From Oceanobacillus_B kapialis (GTDB taxonomy: Bacteria > Bacillota > Bacilli > Bacillales > Amphibacillaceae), in the NCBI RefSeq assembly GCF_042685265.1, contig NZ_JBHUMX010000005.1: a stretch of 64,000 bases of DNA; one strand, given 5' to 3'. The notes under the pieces were generated by a model. That model was not told the origin of the DNA and ran no database searches. It saw only the letters and a program-made list of their open reading frames with translations. Made by a program: the position numbers and the translations under genes. This document shows, one piece after another, positions 1 through 7,413 of this stretch (the stretch's first letter is position 1; every line of letters begins with the position of its first letter).

Positions 1-135
1 GCGTCTTAGCTTCACAGAAGCTGACTTCTGCTTTGTATTTCTTCGAAAAACAGCAAGCTGTTTTTCCTTGACATACTGGTTGTTTTGTTCAGTTTTCAAA
101 GAGCGATTTAATGTCTCTGTCGTTTTTTGCGACAA
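1..135 (-). other. Leader region of an rRNA operon (16S lies beyond the left edge)
   Basis: Read on the minus strand, this stretch follows two promoter-like sequences and holds the motif CTTTGAAAACTGAACAAA (near 83-104), which Bacillaceae carry in rRNA leaders and spacers. It is followed by a hairpin-rich stretch (AAACAGC/GCTGTTT at about 49-67, AAGTCAGCTTCTGTGAAGC near the edge). In B. subtilis an rRNA operon follows pdaB in the same direction as the ribosomal protein genes, which fits. The 16S gene itself is not in the window, so this is inference from motif and position. Confidence 0.75.
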
Positions 136-140
136 GATAT

Positions 141-169
141 AATTTATCATGTTTCCATGTTAATGTCAA
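141..169 (-). promoter_or_regulatory. rRNA operon promoter P2
   Basis: On the minus strand TTGACA (169-164), a 17-bp spacer and TAAATT (146-141) form a strong sigma-A promoter. Its position about 95 bp downstream of a second promoter matches the paired P1/P2 arrangement of Bacillus rrn operons. Confidence 0.75.
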
Positions 170-235
170 CATGTTTTTTAAATTATTTTTTTGAAAGTGT
201 GTTGCGTGTTTCGTTGTTTATTGACAACAAAAAAT

Positions 236-264
236 AATATAGCATATATAAAACGGAAGATCAA
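236..264 (-). promoter_or_regulatory. rRNA operon promoter P1
   Basis: On the minus strand TTGATC (264-259), a 17-bp spacer and TATATT (241-236). AT-rich DNA lies upstream. It is the upstream member of a tandem pair, as usual for Bacillus rRNA operons. Confidence 0.6.
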
Positions 265-393
265 TAGGTAATTGCAATTTTTTTAGCTGCAACTTAAACG
301 GCAGAATCTACACTTGATGTGATTTTTACATCTACAGTCTTTCAGGCGTGATATACAGGCGTTGATTATTCTTACAAATAAAGTGAAACTTCA

Positions 394-497
394 TTTGGTG
401 GGAGTCCCTTTCTCCCCAACCAATTGTTAGTTGAACGAATCGGACCTTTACTGGCAGTAAATCTCCGGGGTCTTACTGCTAGTTCAGGCGGGATAAC
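394..497. other. Structured intergenic segment, possible dispersed repeat
   Basis: A roughly 100-bp non-coding block with two pairing segments: GGGAG near 400 with CTCCC near 413, and ACTGGCAGTAA (about 450) with TTACTGCTAGT (about 474). It resembles, from memory, repeats scattered between genes of Virgibacillus-like genomes, but only one copy is present here, so repeat status cannot be shown from this window. The rest of 265-500 shows no gene. Confidence 0.3.
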
Positions 498-500
498 GAT

Positions 501-524
501 AAAACCGCCACATTCATGGCGGTT
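501..524 (-). terminator. Rho-independent terminator of the small gene at 530-751
   Basis: AACCGCC and GGCGGTT form a perfect 7-bp stem with an 8-nt loop. On the minus strand it is followed by a short T run (TTTTATC), and it begins 6 bp after the stop codon of the neighbouring gene. Confidence 0.75.
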
Positions 525-529
525 AACCT

Positions 530-751
530 CTATTGATTCTCACTTCTCTTTGGCATGTACTTTAAAATTTCCTTTTCACTAGCTACCCTGCGAAACAGCT
601 GAAAGAGAAGATGATACCTTTCACGCATAGAGCGTTTCACCATATGATCTATCCGATGATCTTCTAAATCTAATAATAATTCCTCTAACTCTCGTCTTAA
701 AAGATATTCTACTTCTTTTTGTTCCATTTCATTAATTAGCAACCCTAACAT
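530..751 (-). CDS. Small conserved hypothetical protein, charged and helical
   Basis: Encodes 73 residues with no membrane segment or signal peptide. It is rich in Glu, Arg and Leu, with patterns such as EVEYLLRRELEELLLDLEDH followed by VKRSMRERYHLLFQLF, suggesting one or two amphipathic helices. The ATG at 751 is preceded by GAGGTG at good spacing, and a terminator follows the stop. It sits alone between the pdaB locus and the rRNA operon promoters. I recall similar small proteins near pdaB in other Bacillaceae but know no function; none is assigned. Confidence 0.6.
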   Translation of the reverse strand: MLGLLINEMEQKEVEYLLRRELEELLLDLEDHRIDHMVKRSMRERYHLLFQLFRRVASEKEILKYMPKRSENQ

Positions 752-1046
752 GTATTCACCTCAAATTTCTTTATTCTTTTTCAAGTTTTCGTTTTGATCA
801 TGTGTTATGGTCGAGCGATTTTCTATAAAGCTTTATTATAAGTATTCGTGAACCATAGCGAATTTAGTCGGTATAAATAAGACTTTGTCATTCGCGACAT
901 GTGTCATAAGATTACTATTCCCACTTTTTCTCTCTTTTCATCCCTATTTCCCTATTCTTTCTTTTAAAAGGAACTTGAATAGTTCTAAAATGCGCTCTGC
1001 TCTGCATAGGATATGTGTAAGGACAAGTATATTGGAGGGGAAAAAC

Positions 1047-1805
1047 TTGCAGCATTTTTATGTAATGAAGTTTAACAGGTGGAAACGCTGGTTGGTAATT
1101 GTACTATTCGCCTTGTTTACCGCTACATTTGTATGGTTTGAGCGCGATGGCACCTTTTCAGTATTTTCCAGTAATGCACCACAGGCATTAACAAAGGGAA
1201 ATGCAGAAGAAACAAATATTGCACTAACCTTTAATATTAGTTGGGGAGAGGAAAAGGTATATGACATTCTAAAACAATTAGAGGACAAGCAAGTGCAAGC
1301 AACCTTCTTTGTCAGCGGAGAATGGGCGGAAAGACATCCGGACATATTAAAAGAAATTACAGAGGGAAAACATGAATTAGGAATGCTCGGTTACCGTTAT
1401 AAAAGTTATTTAAAGATGGAAACAGAACAAATTAGAAATGATCTACGTAAAGCGGAAGAGACATTTAACAAATTAGGGTATGAGAATATTAGCCTTCTGA
1501 GACCTCCAAGCGGTCAATTTAATAAAGATACATTAAAGTTGGCAGAAGACATGGGCTTTACAGTAGTACACTGGAATGTTAACTCCAATGATTGGAACAA
1601 TCCGGGGACAGATAATATCATTGATAACATTATGAAGCATACAGAGAACGGCGATATCCTTCTTATGCATGCCTCCGACTCTGCTAAGCAGACTGCTGGA
1701 GCACTTGAGAAAATATTACCTGGGTTAAAGAATAAAGGCTTTTCTTTTATTCCAATTAGCGAGCTTCAAAGCCAAGCCCATGCTGAATCAAAAATCGTGG
1801 AATAA
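1047..1805 (+). CDS. pdaB: PdaB-like polysaccharide deacetylase family protein (sporulation)
   Basis: A 252-residue protein with an N-terminal membrane anchor (about residues 10-28) and a NodB-type carbohydrate esterase 4 domain. In B. subtilis PdaB is needed to maintain spore cortex late in sporulation. I chose the TTG at 1047 because GGAGGGG lies just before it and the product then begins QHFYV, like known PdaB. Motif 1 reads TFNISWG where the family has TFDISWG, and motif 2 reads HELGMLGY where a second His is normal (HEIGSHGY). Thus the presumed catalytic Asp and one metal-binding His are replaced. RPPSGQFN and the C-terminal LLMHASD are intact. Gene order with kbaA and gerD supports the name. 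Confidence 0.85.
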   Translation: MQHFYVMKFNRWKRWLVIVLFALFTATFVWFERDGTFSVFSSNAPQALTKGNAEETNIALTFNISWGEEKVYDILKQLEDKQVQATFFVSGEWAERHPDILKEITEGKHELGMLGYRYKSYLKMETEQIRNDLRKAEETFNKLGYENISLLRPPSGQFNKDTLKLAEDMGFTVVHWNVNSNDWNNPGTDNIIDNIMKHTENGDILLMHASDSAKQTAGALEKILPGLKNKGFSFIPISELQSQAHAESKIVE

Positions 1806-1821
1806 CTCAAAACCGATAAAA

Positions 1822-1857
1822 AAACCTGCTCTGGAAAATTCCTTAGCAGGTTTATTA
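1822..1857 (+). terminator. Terminator between pdaB and kbaA
   Basis: AAACCTGCT and AGCAGGTTT form a 9-bp stem with a 14-nt loop, followed by TTTATTATG on the plus strand and preceded by an A run, so it may serve both converging genes. Confidence 0.75.
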
Positions 1858-1870
1858 TGTATCCATGTAT

Positions 1871-2500
1871 TTATTTTTTCTTCCCCTTTGCTTTCCCTGA
1901 GGCTTCAACAGGCTTACTTGGGTTTATGCGATGTAAGGTCAGCAATTGATATGTATTACAAACTAATAACGTCACAATCATTAAAAGGGCATAATCTGTT
2001 CCTTCTGTATTGAGACCCGGGATCCATTCTAGTGTCGTGATGACCACCATTAAAAACAAGGCGGGAATGAAGGCTCGTTTATTCGTTTCATTCGCCTTTA
2101 TTCGTGCCACAAACCAGCCATAACCGAGTATTGCAGCAGCCATCAACATAAACCAGAACACAGAAACTTCACCATCCGTAGCCTGGTAAGGGAAATAAAC
2201 CAGATCAAACACCACAAATGCAATTAGGAGAACTTGTACGGTCGGCCAATACCCTCGGAATAATCCTAAACCAAGGCGATTAATAAACAAATAAGCAAAA
2301 AAACCAGTTTGGCTAATGACACTAAACACCAGTCCTAATCCTACAAAAAAGATAAGTAGTCCAATTAATTCCATAAAATCAAATGGAGCAAGGTAGTTGC
2401 TATAGTCCTCCGATTTCACGAAAAAACTTGTTAATAACCCTGCCGCACCTCCCAAAAGCAGCGTTTTCATAAAGAAGTTCACCAATTTTCTACTATTCAA
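1871..2500 (-). CDS. kbaA: KbaA, KinB-signalling activation membrane protein
   Basis: A 209-residue integral membrane protein with about six hydrophobic segments and a Lys-rich C-terminal tail (KAKGKKK). In B. subtilis KbaA is required for activation of the sporulation kinase KinB, feeding the Spo0A phosphorelay. Length, the N-terminal start (MNSRKLVNFFMKTLL), and position between pdaB and gerD, transcribed opposite to both, match the B. subtilis arrangement. The ATG is preceded by GGGAGGAAG. Family assignment is by recognition and context; I cannot see a catalytic motif. Confidence 0.85.
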   Translation of the reverse strand: MNSRKLVNFFMKTLLLGGAAGLLTSFFVKSEDYSNYLAPFDFMELIGLLIFFVGLGLVFSVISQTGFFAYLFINRLGLGLFRGYWPTVQVLLIAFVVFDLVYFPYQATDGEVSVFWFMLMAAAILGYGWFVARIKANETNKRAFIPALFLMVVITTLEWIPGLNTEGTDYALLMIVTLLVCNTYQLLTLHRINPSKPVEASGKAKGKKK

Positions 2501-2712
2501 AACAACTTCCTCCCACTATGTATGTTAAAAAAGTGCTTAGCACCCATATAAAACGAAACATTAGAAAAGCGTAGAATTTCCGCTGAAAACGTCGAGTAGA
2601 CAGCTACACGTATTTCCATACTTCCTTACCCAGTTACAAAATACATGTTATTTTACGCAAATGCTTACATGAGTAGTTTATCATGGCGGGAGACATTTTT
2701 CCTTAACCAAGC

Positions 2713-2742
2713 GCATATTTTTCTTTTTCGACACTCATATTA
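2713..2742 (+). promoter_or_regulatory. Probable sigma-G promoter of gerD
   Basis: GCATA (2713-2717), an 18-bp spacer and CATATTA (2736-2742) match the forespore sigma-G consensus at correct spacing, about 27 bp before the gerD start. B. subtilis gerD is transcribed by sigma-G. Confidence 0.7.
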
Positions 2743-2768
2743 AAGATGTAAGGGAAGGAGGATTTCCA

Positions 2769-3413
2769 ATGAATCGATTCTTATTTACACTTTTCGTCAT
2801 AACTGCCTTCTTCATTACTGGATGCAGTGGAGGAAATGCCTCCGGTGAAGAAGGGGATTATGAAGCAACTAAAAAAATGGTTGTCGATATACTACAAACC
2901 GAGGATGGCAAAAAAGCACTCGGTGAAATAATGGCTGATGAAAAAATGAAGCAAGAGCTTGTTATCCAATCAGATGTTGTTAAAAAGTCTATAAACGAGG
3001 CGTTGGTTTCTGAAAAAGGTGCTGAAATGTGGTCCACCTTATTTAAAGATCCCAAGTTTGTAGAAGGATATGCAAAATCAATGGAAGAAGAGCAAAAAAA
3101 GTTAATGAAAAGCTTAATGAATGACTCTGATTATCAAAAACAAATGCTAGAGCTCATGCAAAACCCCGAAATTACGGAGCAAATGCTCAGCACCTTAAAA
3201 GGGCAGCAATTCCGCTCTCATCTTGAAGAGACTATTCAACAAACATTGGAAACCCCTACCTTTCAGGCAAAAATGCAAGATATTCTCTTAAAAGCAGCCG
3301 AAAAGCAGGGTAGTGGGCAGCAACAACAAGGCGGAGAACAATCCCAGCAGGAAAGTGGCGGGGGCGGCGGTGGTGGCGACCAATCTGGTGGTGGCGGTGG
3401 TGGATCATCTTAA
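2769..3413 (+). CDS. gerD: GerD, spore germination lipoprotein
   Basis: A 214-residue lipoprotein: a signal peptide ends in the lipobox ITGCSGG (Cys about residue 19). A helical region with Met/Glu/Lys-rich repeats follows (about 40-180), and a low-complexity Gln- and Gly-rich tail ends the protein. In Bacillus spores GerD helps germinant receptors cluster in the inner membrane for fast nutrient germination; its core is an alpha-helical trimer. AAGGGAAGGAGG precedes the ATG. The sigma-G promoter and location between kbaA and salA support the call. The long Gly tail is an unusual low-complexity feature. Confidence 0.9.
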   Translation: MNRFLFTLFVITAFFITGCSGGNASGEEGDYEATKKMVVDILQTEDGKKALGEIMADEKMKQELVIQSDVVKKSINEALVSEKGAEMWSTLFKDPKFVEGYAKSMEEEQKKLMKSLMNDSDYQKQMLELMQNPEITEQMLSTLKGQQFRSHLEETIQQTLETPTFQAKMQDILLKAAEKQGSGQQQQGGEQSQQESGGGGGGGDQSGGGGGGSS

Positions 3414-3462
3414 TGAGATCACTGCCTCTCTTTATACCTCATAAAACCGCCATAAAAGCAAA

Positions 3463-3497
3463 AAACAGAGCGGATGCTACAAGCACTCGCTCTGTTT
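3463..3497 (-). terminator. Terminator of salA (possibly shared with gerD)
   Basis: AAACAGAGCG pairs with CGCTCTGTTT (10-bp stem). On the minus strand the stem is followed by a run of T's (complement of the A run at 3460-3465), making it a good salA terminator; on the plus strand the T run is weak. Confidence 0.75.
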
Positions 3498-3512
3498 CAA
3501 GTTAGGCCTAGG

Positions 3513-4571
3513 TTAGTCTTCCATTTTCGCAACTACCTTAGAGGCAATCTTATGATATTCCTGACCAAGTGGATGGTCTTGCTGATAGATAGAAGGTGCA
3601 AAGACATCTTCTTCCTCATATGGCTGCTGAAGTGGTAGCTGGCCGAGCACCTTGGTGTTCAATGCTTCAGCGAGCTTCTTACCGCCACCTTGTCCAAAGA
3701 CATACTCTTTCTCACCCGTTTTTTTGCTTTCAAAATAAGCCATGTTTTCCACAACACCTAGAATTTCATGATCGGTTTTCAAAGCCATTTGACCTGCACG
3801 CGCTGCGACAAAGGCTGCAGTTGGATGTGGAGTTGTTACAATTACTTCTTTACAGGTCGGCAATAAGGAGTGCACATCCATAGCGATATCTCCAGTGCCT
3901 GGAGGTAAATCAAGTAGAAGATAGTCTAAGTCTCCCCACTCTACTTCCTTGAAAAAGCTGTTCAACATTTTTCCAAGCATTGGACCACGCCAAATAATTG
4001 GCGAATTGTCCTCAACGAAAAAGCCCATGGATACGACTTTTACGCCGAATCGCTCTACAGGAATAATTTTCTCTGCACGTACTACTGGCCGCTCCTCAAT
4101 TCCCATCATATCGGGTACGCTAAAGCCATAAATATCTGCATCGATAATCCCAACTTTTTTACCAAGACGCATCAGAGAAATAGCAAGGTTTACCGTAACG
4201 GTTGATTTTCCAACTCCGCCTTTACCACTTGCCACCGCGATAAATTTCGTATCGGTGTTCCCGCCCATAAGCGATGCCTCTTTTTCTTTATCAACAGAAG
4301 TCTGGTATTTCTTAATTACTTCTGCTGGCAGCTGTTCGAAACGCAGGCCAACAGTAGCTGCTCCATTCTTTTTCAAGATCCCTACAATTTCTTGCTGTAG
4401 TTGCATTTGCTCAGCGGTATTTGTTTTACCGATGGCGATTTTCACACTAACGTGGTTCTTTTCTTCTTTTATGCTGACTTCTTTGATCCCTTCTGTTTCT
4501 TCGAGCGATCTATGTAAAAATGGGTCCTTAACAGGATTTAGCAATTGGATTATTTCATCTTTTGTCAACAA
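3513..4571 (-). CDS. salA: SalA/Mrp family P-loop ATPase
   Basis: A 352-residue protein with an N-terminal MIP18-type (DUF59) domain (about residues 1-85) and a Mrp/NBP35 ParA-like ATPase domain. The deviant Walker A is GKGGVGKS (about 115-122) and the switch region includes DLPPGTGD. Mrp proteins are linked to Fe-S cluster carriage; B. subtilis SalA also acts as a regulator of exoprotease expression by repressing scoC. The Mrp CxxC near the C-terminus is not visible, as in the Bacillus SalA group. It lies downstream of cwlD in the same direction, with its own terminator. Confidence 0.88.
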   Translation of the reverse strand: MLTKDEIIQLLNPVKDPFLHRSLEETEGIKEVSIKEEKNHVSVKIAIGKTNTAEQMQLQQEIVGILKKNGAATVGLRFEQLPAEVIKKYQTSVDKEKEASLMGGNTDTKFIAVASGKGGVGKSTVTVNLAISLMRLGKKVGIIDADIYGFSVPDMMGIEERPVVRAEKIIPVERFGVKVVSMGFFVEDNSPIIWRGPMLGKMLNSFFKEVEWGDLDYLLLDLPPGTGDIAMDVHSLLPTCKEVIVTTPHPTAAFVAARAGQMALKTDHEILGVVENMAYFESKKTGEKEYVFGQGGGKKLAEALNTKVLGQLPLQQPYEEEDVFAPSIYQQDHPLGQEYHKIASKVVAKMED

Positions 4572-4689
4572 ATTCTGTCACCATCCTTTTTCCGGCTATT
4601 GTGTCTTAAAGCACTTATGGCTAGTATAACATAAATGAGCCAAAATCTAAGTGATATGAATCATCGCCGGATTAGGAATGGTCACCCTT

Positions 4690-5418
4690 TCATTCTTCTT
4701 CCTGTGGAGGATCTTCTGTTACATAACGTAAGATTCCCTCATAAATGCTTGCTGACATTTGTCGTTGGTAGTCCTCCTGTTTCAGCAATTCTCTTTCCGC
4801 TTCATTCGACAAAAAGCCAATTTCCACCAAGGCTCCAGGAGCTTCTGCATGTTTTAACAAATAAATGCCATTAATCGCCATCGCTTGTCGGGTCGTGTTT
4901 TCCATATTGCGCACAATTTCCGCCTGAATCATATTTGCAAGATGCTTGTTTTCCTCATACTCTGGGTAATAAAAAGTTTGCGCCCCTCTCCAACGAGTGG
5001 ATGGCAATGCATTCAAGTGGATGGTCAAAAAGAAGTCCGGATTTTTCTCCTCAATAAACTCCAAACGCTTCCTTATATCTGCTGACTTTCTTTTAGCCAG
5101 GCCCTTCATATCTTCCTCAGCTAAGTCCTTGTCTGTTTCTCTGGTTAAATAGACCACTGCTCCCGACTGCTGCAAATAGTCCTGCACTTTCTTAGAGACT
5201 TCAAGGGATATATCCTTTTCCAACGTGTTGTCCTTGCCAACCGCTCCTCCATCAGGCCCACCATGTCCTGGGTCAATCACAATTGTTTTTCCGGAAAGTG
5301 GCAATGACCACGAGGACGCCGTCCATTCCTTATCACTTTTGGTTAAAGGCATTTGGATAAGAAACACTAATAAAAGCATCCCTATTCCCCATAGTATAAA
5401 TTTACTTCCCCGTTTCAT
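4690..5418 (-). CDS. cwlD: CwlD, germination-specific N-acetylmuramoyl-L-alanine amidase
   Basis: A 242-residue protein with an N-terminal membrane anchor (about 9-25) and an Amidase_3 domain. Zinc ligands and catalytic residues are visible: IDPGHGGPDGG (His), LEKDISLE (Glu), LTIHLNA (His) and LVEIGFLSN (Glu). CwlD removes stem peptides from spore cortex peptidoglycan, creating the substrate for PdaA and so for muramic-delta-lactam formation. It is followed by salA as in B. subtilis. A sigma-E-like promoter lies upstream. All active-site residues appear intact, unlike the nearby PdaB. Confidence 0.92.
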   Translation of the reverse strand: MKRGSKFILWGIGMLLLVFLIQMPLTKSDKEWTASSWSLPLSGKTIVIDPGHGGPDGGAVGKDNTLEKDISLEVSKKVQDYLQQSGAVVYLTRETDKDLAEEDMKGLAKRKSADIRKRLEFIEEKNPDFFLTIHLNALPSTRWRGAQTFYYPEYEENKHLANMIQAEIVRNMENTTRQAMAINGIYLLKHAEAPGALVEIGFLSNEAERELLKQEDYQRQMSASIYEGILRYVTEDPPQEEE

Positions 5419-5455
5419 TTAGCTTGTCCCCTTTATCATAAATTCCCTCTGAATT

Positions 5456-5484
5456 ATTCTATGGGACAAGTTGGTCTGATATGA
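5456..5484 (-). promoter_or_regulatory. Possible sigma-E promoter of cwlD
   Basis: On the minus strand TCATATC (5484-5478), a 14-bp spacer and CATAGAAT (5463-5456) resemble the mother-cell sigma-E consensus with one mismatch in the -10. B. subtilis cwlD is expressed during sporulation under sigma-E and sigma-G. Confidence 0.5.
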
Positions 5485-5569
5485 CTAATGGGAGGAGTAG
5501 CCGTGATTGGACTGGGCCCACACATAACGCTAGACTATACGGAGATACTAGCGGTATAAGCGCTCTTAC

Positions 5570-5595
5570 GTTTCATTTCAAATAAGTAGTGGTAT
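5570..5595 (+). promoter_or_regulatory. Possible sigma-B promoter of the DUF948 gene
   Basis: GTTTCA, 14 bp, TGGTAT. It resembles the general-stress sigma-B consensus (GTTTAA, 12-14 bp, GGGTAT) and is nearly identical over about 26 bp to the promoter at 7310-7335 upstream of a paralogous gene. Confidence 0.55.
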
Positions 5596-5629
5596 TATAA
5601 AATTAAGTTAATTTAGGAAGGGGATTTTT

Positions 5630-6067
5630 ATGGACTGGCTTGGTATTGGTGTAACGGTTATTGGTGTTGCATTTTTAATTTTAGTTATTGTGTTAATAAA
5701 GCCATTAAATAAGCTGGCAAATGTCTTGGGAGGTTTGCAGAAAACAACGGATAATCTTCCAGCACAAGTAGATGATATGATGAGCCAAACGAAGAATGCA
5801 TTACAGTCAGGGAACGATACATTAGCGCAAATAAACAGCCAAATAAAGGAGCTAAGCCCTATCTTCCATACAATCGGGGATGCCGGCAGAGCCACAAACC
5901 ATCTGTCCACTTCGATTGCGGATAAGGTAATGAAGGTAAAAACCGAGACAGCAGAAGGTAGCTCTTTTATTACAAAGCATGACCTCGAAGGACTTTATGG
6001 GCTAGGGACACTTATTTATTACGTTGTACAGCAACAAAAAAATGGCAAGAGTCATCCTAACGTTTAA
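5630..6067 (+). CDS. DUF948 (YtxG-like) general stress protein
   Basis: A 145-residue protein with one N-terminal transmembrane segment (about 4-24) followed by a helical region with TTDNLPAQVDDMMSQTK and QINSQIKELSPIFHTIGD. This is the DUF948 pattern found in B. subtilis YtxG. The function is unknown; YtxG belongs to the general stress regulon. AGGAAGGGG precedes the ATG. Two paralogues lie on the opposite strand at 6322 and 6785, and the gene has a sigma-B-like promoter. A bidirectional terminator separates it from the convergent operon. Confidence 0.75.
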   Translation: MDWLGIGVTVIGVAFLILVIVLIKPLNKLANVLGGLQKTTDNLPAQVDDMMSQTKNALQSGNDTLAQINSQIKELSPIFHTIGDAGRATNHLSTSIADKVMKVKTETAEGSSFITKHDLEGLYGLGTLIYYVVQQQKNGKSHPNV

Positions 6068-6088
6068 TGGATGCTTCAGAAAACAAAA

Positions 6089-6112
6089 AATCCCCGTATT
6101 GGGGATTTTTTT
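6089..6112. terminator. Bidirectional terminator between convergent DUF948 genes
   Basis: AATCCCC/GGGGATT stem with a 5-nt loop, followed by TTTTT on the plus strand and by a T run (complement of AAAAAA) on the minus strand. Confidence 0.85.
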
Positions 6113-6338
6113 ATTGAGATACTTTATGATTAATTTCGCTTTTAATCTGCTTTAATTGCTCATCACGCTGTCTTCCGGCTTCATAAAGCATTCTTTCAGC
6201 TTGTTTTAGCCTTTCTAAAAGCGGCTTGTTCTCCTCCAGGCTGCTACGCTTTTCCTTTTTGTACTTCACAGCCCAACCAGCCGCCGCACCAGCTGCCCCC
6301 GCAAAGATAGCCAACACGTTCTTATTCATTGGATTCAC
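6111..6338 (-). CDS. Small membrane-anchored hypothetical protein
   Basis: Encodes 75 residues: a short Gly/Ala-rich hydrophobic segment (AIFAGAAGAAAGWAV, about 10-25) and then a charged helical tail ending in IKSEINHKVSQ. It overlaps the end of the upstream DUF948 gene by about 17 bp, so the two are translated from one message. The layout is like the YtxH-type partner of YtxG in B. subtilis (glycine-rich membrane segment followed by a coiled tail), but it is too short for me to assign firmly. Confidence 0.6.
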   Translation of the reverse strand: MNPMNKNVLAIFAGAAGAAAGWAVKYKKEKRSSLEENKPLLERLKQAERMLYEAGRQRDEQLKQIKSEINHKVSQ

Positions 6339-6783
6339 GTCCAGCTACGCCACGCTTTTCTTTCTTTTGCTCTCTTTTTTTCTGTAACCAGTAATAACCA
6401 AGTGCAAACGAGCCATAAGCCCCACCTAATTTATTCTTTTTCGTTACTTCATTTGCTCCACTAGTTTTTGTTTTTAACGAATCCGTTACATCTACTAATG
6501 AAGAAGAAAACTTACGCGTTACATTCCCAACATCCCCCATAATATAAAATAATGGGCTAAGCTGATGCATCTTATCATTCAAATCACGTAAAGCATGATT
6601 ACTTTCTTCAATTAGTTGACCTGTCTCTTTAAAGATATCATCCAACTGATTAGGAAGCTGCTGAACCGTTTTTTCAACGCCTTGCAGAACTCCAGCTAGG
6701 TTATTTAGTACATGTGCTACGAAGATGGCGATTACGATAAAGGCAACACCAATAAGTAATACACCAATTCCAGTTAATGTCAT
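6322..6783 (-). CDS. DUF948 (YtxG-like) protein, second copy
   Basis: A 153-residue protein with an N-terminal transmembrane helix (about 4-26), then a helical region containing EKTVQQLPNQLDDIFKETGQ and MHQLSPLFYIMGDVGN. That is the same layout as the gene at 5630 (PAQVDDM..., ELSPIFHTIGD). The C-terminus is Lys/Arg-rich. The start codon follows the preceding gene's stop almost directly, and the next gene overlaps its end, giving a three-gene operon. Likely general stress related by family and by the operon promoter at 7310-7335. Confidence 0.72.
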   Translation of the reverse strand: MTLTGIGVLLIGVAFIVIAIFVAHVLNNLAGVLQGVEKTVQQLPNQLDDIFKETGQLIEESNHALRDLNDKMHQLSPLFYIMGDVGNVTRKFSSSLVDVTDSLKTKTSGANEVTKKNKLGGAYGSFALGYYWLQKKREQKKEKRGVAGRESNE

Positions 6784-6784
6784 A

Positions 6785-7282
6785 TTATCTATCCTCTCTC
6801 CCTGATGGATTTATTGGCACGAGCTGCGTTTCCTTGTTCTGTACCATAAGTTCATGTTTTTTACTTGTTTTCTTCGCTTGTTTGACCATATTCAGTATTT
6901 TATATGCTGCCTCACTCCATCTAATCGCTTCCTGGAACGGTTTTGTTTTCTTTTCCATTTCCTCATCAGACAGCTTAGTATAATTGCTCTTAATAAAATC
7001 ATTGGTTGAGTTAACGGTTGTACCGACATGATCTACTGTATCAAATACGCTATCGGTTGCATCCAATTTTTCTTGAATATCGTCAATTGTGCTTCCGGTT
7101 TCCCTAATGGTTTCCTTTAATGGTGGTGTAATGTATTGTAGTTTTTTTTCAAATTCACCAAGCGTTTTGCCCATTGATTTAATATTGTCAGATAACCGCT
7201 TTAATACAACAGCGACATATGTAACAACAATTGCAAACGCTATAGCGAGTAATAAAATTGCTAGGTAAAATATTCCTTCCAT
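6785..7282 (-). CDS. DUF948 protein, first gene of a stress operon
   Basis: A 165-residue protein: one N-terminal membrane segment (about 4-24), a coiled-coil-like region (KRLSDNIKSMGKTLGEFEKKL), and TVDHVGTTVNSTND at the place of the DUF948 core. AGAAGGAGGG precedes the ATG. It heads the minus-strand operon 6785-6322-6111 and lies divergent from the yihY-like gene. The promoter upstream shares near-identical sequence with that of the plus-strand paralogue at 5630, suggesting duplication of gene plus promoter. Confidence 0.7.
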   Translation of the reverse strand: MEGIFYLAILLLAIAFAIVVTYVAVVLKRLSDNIKSMGKTLGEFEKKLQYITPPLKETIRETGSTIDDIQEKLDATDSVFDTVDHVGTTVNSTNDFIKSNYTKLSDEEMEKKTKPFQEAIRWSEAAYKILNMVKQAKKTSKKHELMVQNKETQLVPINPSGREDR

Positions 7283-7309
7283 CGAAAACCCTCCTTCTAT
7301 AATTGCATT

Positions 7310-7335
7310 ATACCACTACATATGTGAAATAAAAC
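7310..7335 (-). promoter_or_regulatory. Possible sigma-B promoter of the DUF948 operon
   Basis: On the minus strand GTTTTA (7335-7330), 14 bp, TGGTAT (7315-7310). The surrounding sequence (ATTTCA.ATA.GTAGTGGTAT.AT) matches the promoter at 5570-5595. Confidence 0.55.
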
Positions 7336-7349
7336 GCAAAGCCCCTTAC

Positions 7350-7375
7350 GATTGAATGATTCATTTCATGGGTAT
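7350..7375 (+). promoter_or_regulatory. Possible sigma-B promoter of the yihY-like gene
   Basis: GATTGA, 14 bp, GGGTAT. The -10 is a perfect sigma-B match; the -35 matches 4 of 6. It is divergent from the promoter at 7310-7335. Confidence 0.4.
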
Positions 7376-7413
7376 AGGAAAAAGAACAAACTCGTTAGTC
7401 TGGAGGTAAGCAT

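Noticed and set aside
885..1046. A longer N-terminus for PdaB starting at 885
   Set aside because: The extra 54 codons have no start signal, while GGAGGGG precedes the TTG at 1047 and the product then matches the known PdaB start.
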